Source: [Candidatus Thermochlorobacteriaceae] bacterium GBChlB
GTDB lineage: Bacteria; Bacteroidota; Chlorobiia; Chlorobiales; Thermochlorobacteraceae
DNA: 64,000 nucleotides
Assembly (NCBI GenBank): GCA_000724175.1
Contig: JPGV01000015.1
Span: forward strand, 132,523-196,522
Direction: 5' to 3'
The position numbers and the translations under genes were made by a program. Below the pieces are notes generated by a model. The model made no database searches. It was given only the letters and a program-made list of their open reading frames with translations, and was not told the origin of the DNA. The first letter of the stretch is position 1. Each line of letters begins with the position of its first letter. Positions 35,683 to 44,157 of the stretch are shown in pieces.

Positions 35683-37196
35683 TGAAAATCATCGTTACGG
35701 CGGTCGCGCTAACGGTCGCAACGCTCGCGGTGGCGCAATCGCTATTGCCGCCAAAATATGAGCTACGCGCGGTGTGGATTGCCACGGTCGATAACATCGA
35801 CTTCCCGTCGCGCAAAGCAATGCCCGCCGACTCGCAGCGCTTGGAATTTCAAGCAATTCTGGATGCGCATCAAAGAATCGGAATGAATGCCGTCGTGGTG
35901 CAAATCCGTCCTGCCGCCGATGCGTTCTACCAAAGCGACAAAGAGCCGTGGTCAGAATGGCTAACGGGAACACAAGGCAACCCGCCTGACCCCTATTACG
36001 ACCCGCTCGTATTTATGATTGACGAGGCGCACCGCCGCAATCTGGAATTTCACGCTTGGATAAATCCTTACCGCGCGGTCTTCGACGTCGATTCATCGAG
36101 CATCGCGCCCGACCACATCACGCGCCGAAAGCCCGAGTGGTTTTTTCAATACGGCAAGAAAAAATACTTCAATCCCGGACTGCCAGAGGTGCGGGATTAC
36201 ATCACCGACGTCATTGCCGACATTGCCAAACGCTACGACATCGACGCCGTGCATTTCGACGATTACTTCTATCCGTATCTCATCGCCAACCAACCGCTCA
36301 ACGCCGACAGCGCAACATTTCAAGCGCATTCAAATGGATTCCGCTCAATCGGTGATTGGCGACGACATAACATCGACTTGCTCATTCAAGCGGTGCAGAA
36401 AAAATTAGCGGAGCTAAAGCCTTATGTCAAATTCGGCATTAGCCCTTTTGCGGTATGGCGAAATCAAAGAGACGACAAAGACGGGTCGGCGACCGACGCG
36501 GGGCAGCCAACCTACGACTATCTCTACGCCGATGTGCGCAAGTGGCTGCGCGAGGGCTGGATTGACTATGTTGCGCCACAACTCTATTTCCCAATGTCGT
36601 TTGCGCGCGTGCGATACGATGTGATGCTCGACTGGTGGAGCAAAAATAGTTACGGGCGGCATCTATACATCGGGCAAGGCGCCTATCGGCTCGGGCGCGA
36701 CTCCGTCTGGAAAATTCCCTCCGAGATGCCGAACCAACTGCGGCTGAATCGCGCAAATAAAAAAACAAACGGCAGTATTTACTTCAGCTCAAAATCGCTT
36801 CTGAAAAATCCGCTGGGCATTTCGGATTCGTTGAAAAAAGACTTTTACAAGTTTCTGGCACTTGTGCCGCCAATGCGCTGGAAAGACCGTGTTCCGCCGA
36901 ACACGCCCGCCAACATTAGCGTTACAGCCGATAAAGAAAACGGAATAATTATTTCTTGGGATAAACCAAGCGCGGCGGCAGACGGTGATACAGCGACTTA
37001 CTTTGCTGTCTATCGATTCAAAGCAACTGAAAAAATTAGCATCAACGACGTGCGTAAAATGGTTGCAGTTCAACGCGGAACCACATGGCGCGACACAACA
37101 GCAGCAGGCGGAACATACAACTATGTTGTTACTGCCTTCGACCGTCTGCACAACGAAAGCCGCCCAACAAAAGCCGTCCGCGTTACAATTCAATAG
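35667..37196 (+). CDS. Secreted GHL10/DUF187-family glycoside hydrolase-like protein
   Basis: 509 residues. The signal peptide covers about 1-23 ('IIVTAVALTVATLAVAQ'). The TIM-barrel start 'ELRAVWIATVDNIDFPSR' and 'NAVVVQIRPAADAFYQS', 'FHAWINPYRAVF', 'DAVHFDDYFYPY' are typical of the YngK/DUF187 family, whose members act on peptidoglycan or other polysaccharides. Residues about 415-509 form a fibronectin-III-like domain ('PPNTPANISVTADKENG'). The start overlaps mobA by 16 bases; ATGs at 35679 and 35682 are alternatives. A cell-wall enzyme in a Mo cofactor operon is odd and is probably a neighbour by chance. Confidence 0.88.
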   Translation: MVKIMMKIIVTAVALTVATLAVAQSLLPPKYELRAVWIATVDNIDFPSRKAMPADSQRLEFQAILDAHQRIGMNAVVVQIRPAADAFYQSDKEPWSEWLTGTQGNPPDPYYDPLVFMIDEAHRRNLEFHAWINPYRAVFDVDSSSIAPDHITRRKPEWFFQYGKKKYFNPGLPEVRDYITDVIADIAKRYDIDAVHFDDYFYPYLIANQPLNADSATFQAHSNGFRSIGDWRRHNIDLLIQAVQKKLAELKPYVKFGISPFAVWRNQRDDKDGSATDAGQPTYDYLYADVRKWLREGWIDYVAPQLYFPMSFARVRYDVMLDWWSKNSYGRHLYIGQGAYRLGRDSVWKIPSEMPNQLRLNRANKKTNGSIYFSSKSLLKNPLGISDSLKKDFYKFLALVPPMRWKDRVPPNTPANISVTADKENGIIISWDKPSAAADGDTATYFAVYRFKATEKISINDVRKMVAVQRGTTWRDTTAAGGTYNYVVTAFDRLHNESRPTKAVRVTIQ

Positions 37197-37971
37197 GGCT
37201 AATGAAGACTTCATCACCTACACGGAGCGTTTTTCCAACCTCGCTCGCAGGCACAAGCGTATTGACGCTCAATTTGTAGAAGTGATTAAAGCGCGATGGC
37301 TCTGCCCACATCGGCAGTGTCGCCCTTCGTTTTTCAGAAAAGTGTTTTTGAAAACCGCTTATGGTGTCGCCCGTAAGCGCGTCGCGCGTCGGCACAACGC
37401 ACCGCTGACACGGATTGACGCCGTAGAGCCTCACGTCGCCGATGCGAAACGGCATCAGGTCATTCTCTAAGCCAAACAAACGGTCTTCCCAAAAGGCGTC
37501 ATCAACGCCGCCGATTTCCAGATTCGCCCGAAAGCGCAGGCGCATATCTTGTTCGCTAAGTCCATCGAACCATGTGGCTATTTCGGAGAGTGTGGCCGAA
37601 CTGGTAACTGTCGGGCCTGTCGCCGTAAGGTCATCGGGAAATCCTTGGACGGTATTCTGCGAGAGCTTTACGGCGATGCCGAAAAAATCAGAAAACCACG
37701 CTTCGAGTTTTGATTTGTCTGTATCGAGATGAAAATGAGCGCTGCCGCCGCTGTGTTGGAGCAGGGCAGTGCGTTCTGTGAGATTGAACTGTGAACGAAT
37801 GCGGTGAATGTCGGGAAAGCGTTTGGCATTGACGAACTTCCAGCTCGAATCCACAAGCGCGAATTCACGGTCATGCTCAAGCGTGCCGCCAGCCGTAACC
37901 GTTGCGCGCTCGACCGAGATGCCATCAAGCGATTTGATTGGGTAAATTAAAATGCGCGCTAAGAAAGGCAT
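37183..37971 (-). CDS. MOSC-domain protein (YcbX-like)
   Basis: 262 residues from the ATG at 37971. The beta-barrel N-domain is 'ILIYPIKSLDGISVERATVT', and the MOSC core has the conserved Cys in 'YGVNPCQRCVVPTRDALTG'. MOSC proteins bind the molybdenum cofactor by that Cys and reduce N-hydroxylated compounds (YcbX/YiiM, mARC). It fits its position as the last gene of the moaD-moaE-MOSC unit, 22 bases after moaE. Its 3' end overlaps the convergent GHL10 gene by 14 bases. Confidence 0.9.
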   Translation of the reverse strand: MPFLARILIYPIKSLDGISVERATVTAGGTLEHDREFALVDSSWKFVNAKRFPDIHRIRSQFNLTERTALLQHSGGSAHFHLDTDKSKLEAWFSDFFGIAVKLSQNTVQGFPDDLTATGPTVTSSATLSEIATWFDGLSEQDMRLRFRANLEIGGVDDAFWEDRLFGLENDLMPFRIGDVRLYGVNPCQRCVVPTRDALTGDTISGFQKHFSEKRRATLPMWAEPSRFNHFYKLSVNTLVPASEVGKTLRVGDEVFISPIEL

Positions 37972-37993
37972 CTCCCAAAAACACTTGAAAACA

Positions 37994-38434
37994 TTAGTGT
38001 TGGCAGGCGTCGAGCCATACTTCGCCGCCCTCAAAGACTTCCTTCTTCCAAATCGGCGCCGTTTTTTTCAGCGTATCGATACAGAACTTACAGGCTTCGA
38101 AGGCTTCGCGTCGATGCGGCGTAACGACGGCAATGGCAACGGCGATGTCGCCGATGTCGAGCTTGCCAACGCGATGCACCATTGCAATTTTTTTGGCAGG
38201 AAATTTTTGCATCGCCTCGCCAGCAATCTGTTGCATTTTTTTGATAGCCATGGTCTCGTAAGCCTCGTATTCCAACCAATGCACCGTCTTACCGTGATTA
38301 TGATTGCGAACAGTGCCGAGAAAGAGCGCAAGCCCGCCACACTCCGGCGCGCGCACTGCGTCTAAGACATCTTGCACGTTGATGGGCTTATCCAAAATTT
38401 TGAAATATGTGTCTTGCAATAGCTCCGTTTGCAT
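37994..38434 (-). CDS. moaE: Molybdopterin synthase catalytic subunit
   Basis: 146 residues. MoaE transfers sulfur from thiocarboxylated MoaD to precursor Z, giving molybdopterin. Landmarks are 'GGLALFLGTVRNHNHGKTV', 'LEYEAYETMAIKKMQQI', 'VHRVGKLDIGDIAVAI' and the active-site Lys stretch 'DTLKKTAPIWKKE'. It lies 27 bases downstream of moaD on the same strand. Confidence 0.96.
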   Translation of the reverse strand: MQTELLQDTYFKILDKPINVQDVLDAVRAPECGGLALFLGTVRNHNHGKTVHWLEYEAYETMAIKKMQQIAGEAMQKFPAKKIAMVHRVGKLDIGDIAVAIAVVTPHRREAFEACKFCIDTLKKTAPIWKKEVFEGGEVWLDACQH

Positions 38435-38461
38435 CGTTTGTGGATGTTGAGTTGAAAAAAA

Positions 38462-38704
38462 TTACCCGCCGCTCACGGGCGGTATGACGGCGACGTCGTC
38501 GGTTTCAGCAAGCGGTAAGTGCGGTTCAGCGTAGTCTTCGTTCACCGCTATCAGAAGCGACTTCAAAGTTTGAAACTGCGGGTAAGTTTCTTTAAGATAC
38601 CAAAGAAGCGATTCCGCTGTCGCACCATCGGGCAGCGTCAACACAAGGGCGTCGCTGCCGACAATCTCGCGCCCGACCGCGAAAAATTTGACTGTGATGT
38701 TCAT
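38462..38704 (-). CDS. moaD: Molybdopterin synthase sulfur-carrier subunit
   Basis: 80 residues from the ATG at 38704. Ubiquitin-like fold ending in 'VAVIPPVSGG'; the terminal Gly-Gly is adenylated and thiocarboxylated before sulfur is given to MoaE. The start 'NITVKFFAVGREIVG' is typical. It heads the moaD-moaE-MOSC unit and is divergent from moaA, with 119 bases between them. No MoeB-type activator is present in the window. Confidence 0.95.
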   Translation of the reverse strand: MNITVKFFAVGREIVGSDALVLTLPDGATAESLLWYLKETYPQFQTLKSLLIAVNEDYAEPHLPLAETDDVAVIPPVSGG

Positions 38705-38764
38705 GCTCAAAAAGTTTATCCAAAGCCAACACCCTGAAAAGTAAAAAGATTTACTGAAAACGAC

Positions 38765-38792
38765 TTGCGCAAAAAAAAAGTTGTGATATTTT
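38765..38792 (+). promoter_or_regulatory. moaA: Candidate promoter of moaA
   Basis: TTGCGC (38765-38770) and TATTTT (38787-38792), 16 bases apart, match a sigma-70-like pattern moderately, 32 bases before the moaA ATG. The upstream space is too short for a typical Moco riboswitch. Confidence 0.3.
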
Positions 38793-38823
38793 CTCGTTTC
38801 TATGACAACAAGATAAATTCGCT

Positions 38824-39873
38824 ATGGCAGACGTCGCCGAAGCAGTAAAACGAAACAACATACAGTCTCCTAAACCTAATGCGCCGCAACTCATTGACAA
38901 CCACGGGCGCGTGGTGAGCTATGTGCGCCTCTCTGTTACTGACCGATGCAACTTGCGCTGCGTCTACTGCATGCCGGAACAAATGAAATTTATGCCCCAA
39001 GAAGAGTTACTCTCGTTTGATGAACTCTTCCGCCTAATGAAAATTTTATCGTCGATGGGAATCTCAAAAGTGCGCATCACGGGCGGCGAACCCTTTATGC
39101 GCGACGGCTTAACGGATTTTCTTTGGCAGCTGAAAACCCTTGAAAACATTGAGGAAATTAACATCACGACCAACGGCGTTCTGACGAAAAAACACATTCC
39201 CGAATTGAAACGAATCGGCATCGCGTCGGTGAATTTAAGTTTGGATACGCTCGACCGAGAGCGCTTCAAGCATGTAACGCGCCGCGATGAACTTGTTGCC
39301 GTGATGGACACCTTTTACGCGCTCTTACGACACAACATCGCCGTTAAAATCAACGCAGTCGTTACGGACGGGTTCAATACCGATGATATTGTGCCGCTTG
39401 CCGACCTGACGAAATCTTATCCCGTCTCTGTGCGCTTCATTGAGGAAATGCCGTTCAACGGTGTCGGCGCCGACCGCCAAGTGCTGACATGGAATTACAA
39501 AAAAATTCTCTCCGCGCTCTTCGCCGCTTATCCAACAATGAAAAAACTCGACGACGAGCCGTTCTCGACCTCCATGAACTATACCATTGACGGGCATTAC
39601 GGCAGCGTTGGCGTCATTGCCGCATACTCGCGCACATTCTGCGGCACGTGCAATCGAATTCGGCTGACGCCAAAAGGAAAACTGCACACCTGTCTTTACA
39701 GCAACGAAGGGCTTGACCTCAAACACCTTCTGCGACAAGGCGCTACGGACGACGAGATTGAGCGCGACATTCGCCAAACGGTTTCATCGCGTTACAAAGA
39801 TGGCTTCGATGCCGAAGCCAATCGATTTGGTCATTTGCCTGTGTCCGAATCTATGTCTACCATCGGCGGATAA
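38824..39873 (+). CDS. moaA: GTP 3',8-cyclase (radical SAM)
   Basis: 349 residues. The radical SAM cluster is 'CNLRCVYC' (CxxxCxxC with the preceding 'SVTDR'), and the second cluster, which binds GTP, is 'FCGTCNRIRLTPKGKLHTC'. 'ITGGEPFMR' follows the first cluster. The C-terminus ends Gly-Gly ('STIGG'), needed for activity in known MoaA proteins. It starts precursor Z synthesis from GTP. The molybdate transporter gene starts two bases after its stop, so they are co-transcribed. Confidence 0.98.
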   Translation: MADVAEAVKRNNIQSPKPNAPQLIDNHGRVVSYVRLSVTDRCNLRCVYCMPEQMKFMPQEELLSFDELFRLMKILSSMGISKVRITGGEPFMRDGLTDFLWQLKTLENIEEINITTNGVLTKKHIPELKRIGIASVNLSLDTLDRERFKHVTRRDELVAVMDTFYALLRHNIAVKINAVVTDGFNTDDIVPLADLTKSYPVSVRFIEEMPFNGVGADRQVLTWNYKKILSALFAAYPTMKKLDDEPFSTSMNYTIDGHYGSVGVIAAYSRTFCGTCNRIRLTPKGKLHTCLYSNEGLDLKHLLRQGATDDEIERDIRQTVSSRYKDGFDAEANRFGHLPVSESMSTIGG

Positions 39874-39875
39874 AA

Positions 39876-41042
39876 ATGACCACCTCTGTTGAAGACGCTA
39901 AGCTGGTTCGCTCTAAATCGATTCGATTCAATCGCAATGAGTGGGGCGGCGCGTTTGGCGATATTGGCACGGATTTTCCCCTTCTGGTCGGAATGATTCT
40001 CGCTGCAAGGCTCGACGCGGCAAGTGTCTTGGTCGCCTTCGGTGCGATGCAAATCCTAACGGGCGTTGTCTACAAACTGCCAATGCCAGTGCAACCGCTC
40101 AAAGCCGTCGCCGTCATCGTCATCACGCAAAAACTCGGCGGTGAAATTCTCTTTGGAGGCGGCTTGGCGATTGGACTCTTGATGCTGCTGCTCACGCTCA
40201 CGGGCGCATTGGAATTTTTAGCAACGCGCATTCCGAAAGCAGTCGTGCGCGGATTGCAACTCGGACTTGGCGTGCAGCTCGGAATGCTTGCGCTCAAAGA
40301 TTATGTGCCGACAAACGGCATCGAGGGCTACGCGCTCGCAGCTGTGGCATTCGTTATTATCTTGTTCCTCATCGGCAAGCAAACCTATCCTGCGGCAGTG
40401 ATGGTTATCGCTGGCGGCGTTGTATTGACGCTGGTCTCCTCGCCTGAACCCATCAACCTGATTTTCAGCGTTAGCTTTCCAAAACTGCATGCGCCAACGC
40501 CGGAGAGCGTCTGGAACGGCTTGATTTTACTGGCATTGCCGCAGATTTCGCTCTCGCTTGGAAATTCAATTCTCGCCACGAAGCATGTCGCCAACGATTT
40601 ATTCCCAGAGAGAAACTTGACCGTGAGCAGCATTGGCATCACGTATTCGTTGATGAACTTAATTTCGCCGTTTGTGTCAGGTGCGCCAGTTTGTCATGGA
40701 GCGGGCGGCATGGCGGGACACGCAGCGTTTGGCGCGCGCACGGGCGGCTCGGTCATGCTCTACGGCGCGTTTTATCTTCTCTTGGGAATTTTCTTCGCGC
40801 AAAGCTTCGAGAGCGTCGTTAAATTTTTTCCACTTCCGATACTCGGTGTCATTTTGTTTTTCGAAGCAGTGTCGCTCATAAAACTCACGCGCGATGCAGC
40901 GGAGTCAACAATCAATTTCACAACGGCAATTTTTGTCGCGCTCTTGGCAATGAGTTTGCCTTACGGCTTTCTCGTCGGGCTTGTCGTCGGAACGGCAGCG
41001 TATGAACTGATGAAACGCGGCATGACGAAACTGGATTCGTAA
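39876..41042 (+). CDS. MOT1-type molybdate/sulfate transporter
   Basis: 388 residues with about ten membrane segments. 'GDIGTDFPLLVGMI' near the start and 'MPVQPLKAVAVIVI' are the two motifs of the MOT1 branch of the SulP superfamily (MFS_MOT1), lacking the STAS domain of ordinary sulfate permeases. A third conserved stretch is 'APVCHGAGGMAGHAAFGARTG' in pieces, with the HGAGG motif. Coupling to moaA makes molybdate the likely substrate. No modABC was seen. Confidence 0.92.
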   Translation: MTTSVEDAKLVRSKSIRFNRNEWGGAFGDIGTDFPLLVGMILAARLDAASVLVAFGAMQILTGVVYKLPMPVQPLKAVAVIVITQKLGGEILFGGGLAIGLLMLLLTLTGALEFLATRIPKAVVRGLQLGLGVQLGMLALKDYVPTNGIEGYALAAVAFVIILFLIGKQTYPAAVMVIAGGVVLTLVSSPEPINLIFSVSFPKLHAPTPESVWNGLILLALPQISLSLGNSILATKHVANDLFPERNLTVSSIGITYSLMNLISPFVSGAPVCHGAGGMAGHAAFGARTGGSVMLYGAFYLLLGIFFAQSFESVVKFFPLPILGVILFFEAVSLIKLTRDAAESTINFTTAIFVALLAMSLPYGFLVGLVVGTAAYELMKRGMTKLDS

Positions 41043-41097
41043 ATTTTTCCAAACGCAATTTTTTTGTTCAATCAAATTTCAAACATCAAATCCAACC

Positions 41098-41607
41098 ATG
41101 AAAGTGCGCGTTCTTGCCCTCCTGTTCCTAACGATTTTATTTGGGTGTAAAAAAGAAAAAACCGACGACATTGATTTAAGCGCAGGCAAGCGGGTGCTGG
41201 AGGAAAACGCCCGTATTGAAAAAAATATGCGCGACGGCTTGAAATTCTTGGAAGAAAATGCAAAAAAAGAAGGCGTGAAAACATTGCCGAGCGGATTGCA
41301 ATACAAAATCGAGAAATCAGGAACAGGTGATAGCGTCAAATTGAACAGCGTGGTAACCGTGCATTATCGCGGCGTCTTGATTAACGGCGACGAGTTCGAT
41401 AGTTCCTACAAACGCGGCGAACCCGCAACCTTCGGTGTTACCGAAGTCATTCCGGGCTGGACGGAAGCCTTGCTCAGAATGAAAGCTGGCGACAAGTGGA
41501 AAGTCTTTATCCCGCACCGATTGGCTTACGGAAATTTCAGCCCAAGCCCGAACATTCCAGCAGGCTCGACGCTCATCTTCGACATCGAGTTGCTCAATGT
41601 CAAGTAG
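41098..41607 (+). CDS. FKBP-type peptidyl-prolyl isomerase lipoprotein
   Basis: 169 residues. The signal ends in lipobox 'ILFGC', followed by a charged helix (about 25-60) and an FKBP domain: 'LPSGLQYKIEKSGTGDSV', 'VHYRGVLINGDEFDSSY', 'VIPGWTEALLRMKAGDKW', 'AYGNFSPSPNIPAGSTLIFD'. It resembles FkpA/Mip-like periplasmic folding factors with a short dimerisation helix. It follows the molybdate transporter by 55 bases but is functionally independent. Confidence 0.93.
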   Translation: MKVRVLALLFLTILFGCKKEKTDDIDLSAGKRVLEENARIEKNMRDGLKFLEENAKKEGVKTLPSGLQYKIEKSGTGDSVKLNSVVTVHYRGVLINGDEFDSSYKRGEPATFGVTEVIPGWTEALLRMKAGDKWKVFIPHRLAYGNFSPSPNIPAGSTLIFDIELLNVK

Positions 41608-42236
41608 CTAAGCCAAAAAAGTTGCACAAGTTTAGGGGATTTTTTAAAAAAAAGTCGCTCTTTTTAAGAACTTAGTTTTTAAAGATGTGCGGAAAATCAC
41701 AAGAGCGCCGTTTTTAATGGTTTCGTAACAATCCAGCGGTTAGTTTTGCAACCGTTTTTTAGGACATAGTTCTTTTACGATTTTCACGATGACTACTACT
41801 GATGTTCTTTTATCCTAACATTTACATTTAGTCTCGATTGTCTAAACCAAAAATTTTTCAGCAACAATTTTTTCTAACACAAACATGACACGCGTATCGA
41901 ACCACTATGACTAAAGCAGCCTTCCGCGCGATTTCGCACTTGGCGAGACGCGCATGGGGCTATGCTTCGACCACACACGCGCTCAGCGCGAAAGCATCAC
42001 ACATACCGCACGGTGTAGTTCAACCCAAAAAGGGAAACGGGATTACACATTCACATCAGAGTCCGACAACGCGACCGCTTCACGTCGGAGTTTCCTTGGC
42101 ATCAAAGGCGTTACAACGATACAGGCAATTTTTTTCAAGTCCGCTTGAAGCGTTGCACCGCGTCGTTGCGCCCGAGCCGAAACCCGTTTCTAACACAATC
42201 AAATTCACAAACAATCTTTTTGGAGGTAACCACACC
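41608..42236 (+). other. 629-base region without recognised gene before nuclease gene
   Basis: The first 270 bases are AT-rich with many T runs and hold no gene. From 41907 the composition becomes GC-richer, and a frame stays open in phase with the nuclease for 110 codons, but its product is low-quality (Arg/His/Ser-rich, no signal peptide) and the nuclease has its own ribosome site and lipoprotein signal at 42237. TCCGAC at 42062 and GTCGGA at 42084 could form a hairpin. It may be a long structured leader or a remnant of another gene. Confidence 0.4.
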
Positions 42237-44009
42237 ATGTCTAAATACATCACTCTTTTCGCATCTCTCGTTTTAGTCGTCGCGCTTTCCGCCTGCTCCG
42301 ACAACAACCTTGTCAATTCTGACCCAATGGCAGACAAGGCAAGAAACAAAAGAGCAACGGCGGTTTCCGACGATATGTCGCTCCAAGCAACGACCACCGA
42401 AGGCTTCGAGAGCGGCAGCAAAACCAGCTACGCGGCTGGCACAGTAACGCTCGGCACGGGTTCTTACACGCTGACCGAAGCGCTTATCGGCAACTCGACC
42501 AGCGACCGTAAGAACGGTGCGCAATCAGCCCGCATCCGTGAAACGGGTCGCGTAACTATGAACTTCAACCGCACTACTGGCGCAGGCACAGTTACGGTTC
42601 GCCACGCGGTTTTCGGCACGGACGGCGCGAGCAGCTTCGAACTCTGGATGTCGACCAACAGCGGTGCGTCTTGGACGCGCGTCGGCTCGGCGGTTACGGT
42701 GTCGTCGACCTCGCTCCAAACGGCGACATTTACGGTCAATGTCGGCGGCACAGTGCGCTTCGAGATTCGCAAGGTCTCGGGCGGCGCGAACCGCATCAAC
42801 ATTGATGACATTGTTATCACTGACGGCACAGGTAGCACAACGCCTCCACCTCCGACAGGTGGCAACGAAATCGAGCCGAACAACACCACCGCGCAAGCGC
42901 AAGCGGTTACTGCGCCCGCAACCATCGTGGGCTTCATCAGCAGCACCAGTGATGTCGACTACTTCCGCGTGAATGCAACCGCAGGTCAAACGATAACGCT
43001 CAACATGACGGTTCCGTCGTCGGTTGATTACGACCTCTATCTCTTGAACTCGTCTGGTGCATTGCTTCGTGGCTCTGAAAACGGCACAGGCGCAAGCGAG
43101 TCGATTAGCTTCGTGGCGACCTACACGGGAACGCATTTCGTTCAAGTGATGCGTTACAGCGGCAGCAGCACAACGGCGAGCTACTCGCTCAGCATCAATG
43201 TCTCTGGCAGCACCGGCGGCGGCACAACGCCTCCTCCGCCGACATCGTCCAACGAACACATGGTGATGGGGAATCCTGACGGCGCAATCGCCAGCACAAC
43301 CAGCCCGGCGAAATACCTGATGGAAAAACCGCAGTATGCCTTGTCCTACAACCGCGATAAGGGCATTCCGAACTGGGTGAGTTGGAGAGTCGATGCCTCG
43401 TGGATTGGCAGCGCACCGCGGCAGGACGACTTCCGTGCTGACAACACGCTTCCAGCAGGGTGGTATCAAGTCGGCGGCAGCAGCTATTCGGGCAGCGGCT
43501 TCGATAGAGGACATAACTGCCCTTCGGCAGACCGCACCAACTCGGTGGCAAACAACTCGGCAACATTCTTGATGACCAACATGATTCCGCAGGCGCCCGA
43601 TAACAACCAAGGTCCGTGGGCAAGCCTTGAAAACTACACGCGTACGTTGGTCAATCAAGGCAACGAGTGCTATGTCATCATGGGTCAATACGGCGTCGGC
43701 GGCACAGGGTCAAACGGCTCACGCACTAGCATTGACGGCGGCAGAGTTACCGTTCCTGCAAGAACTTGGAAAGTAATCGTGGTGCTTCCCGTCGGTTCAG
43801 GCGACGATGCAGCCCGCGTAACAACGGCAACCCGCGTCATTGCGGTCGATATGCCAAATACGCAAGGCATTCGCAGCCAAAGCTGGGGCAACTATCGCAC
43901 GACGGTCGATGCGATTGAACAAGCCGCAGGCGTGGATATTATGTCCAGAGTCTCGGCAAGCGTTCAAGCCGTCATTGAGTCGCGCGTCGATAACGGTCCG
44001 GTTCAATAA
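42237..44009 (+). CDS. Secreted DNA/RNA non-specific endonuclease with accessory domains, lipoprotein
   Basis: 590 residues from the ATG at 42237 (GGAGGT ten bases upstream). Signal with lipobox 'VALSAC'. Domains: a beta-sandwich of about 150 residues ('EGFESGSKTSY' to 'INIDDIVITDG'), a Pro-rich linker, a pre-peptidase C-terminal domain ('NEIEPNNTTAQAQAV', 'DVDYFRVNATAGQTITL'), a second Pro-rich linker, then a NucA/EndA-like betabetaalpha-metal nuclease with 'GSGFDRGHNCPSADRTN' (catalytic His) and 'TNMIPQAPDNNQGPWASLE' (metal-binding Asn). It would degrade extracellular nucleic acids at the surface for nutrition or biofilm turnover. A shorter paralogue follows. Confidence 0.9.
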   Translation: MSKYITLFASLVLVVALSACSDNNLVNSDPMADKARNKRATAVSDDMSLQATTTEGFESGSKTSYAAGTVTLGTGSYTLTEALIGNSTSDRKNGAQSARIRETGRVTMNFNRTTGAGTVTVRHAVFGTDGASSFELWMSTNSGASWTRVGSAVTVSSTSLQTATFTVNVGGTVRFEIRKVSGGANRINIDDIVITDGTGSTTPPPPTGGNEIEPNNTTAQAQAVTAPATIVGFISSTSDVDYFRVNATAGQTITLNMTVPSSVDYDLYLLNSSGALLRGSENGTGASESISFVATYTGTHFVQVMRYSGSSTTASYSLSINVSGSTGGGTTPPPPTSSNEHMVMGNPDGAIASTTSPAKYLMEKPQYALSYNRDKGIPNWVSWRVDASWIGSAPRQDDFRADNTLPAGWYQVGGSSYSGSGFDRGHNCPSADRTNSVANNSATFLMTNMIPQAPDNNQGPWASLENYTRTLVNQGNECYVIMGQYGVGGTGSNGSRTSIDGGRVTVPARTWKVIVVLPVGSGDDAARVTTATRVIAVDMPNTQGIRSQSWGNYRTTVDAIEQAAGVDIMSRVSASVQAVIESRVDNGPVQ

Positions 44010-44020
44010 TCTCTATCGGC

Positions 44021-44048
44021 AAGCCCGCGCAGCAATGTGCGGGCTTTG
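44021..44048 (+). terminator. Weak terminator between the two nuclease genes
   Basis: AAGCCCGC and GCGGGCTT form an 8-bp stem with a ten-base loop, but only three T residues follow. Confidence 0.55.
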
Positions 44049-44157
44049 CCTTGTCGTTACAGGTTGCTCAGGAATGTTCCGTTTGAAAGAGCAACATTTT
44101 TCTCGAGCAAGTTTTTACATCAAACAAACAATTATCAATCCTTGAAGGAGTAAAACA

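Noticed and set aside
38711-38823. Moco riboswitch upstream of moaA
   Set aside because: The space is only about 120 bases, much of it A-rich, and no recognisable conserved core was seen.
41907-42236. N-terminal extension of the nuclease (110 extra codons)
   Set aside because: The ATG at 42237 has a strong GGAGGT site and is followed at once by a lipoprotein signal, which would be buried if translation began upstream.
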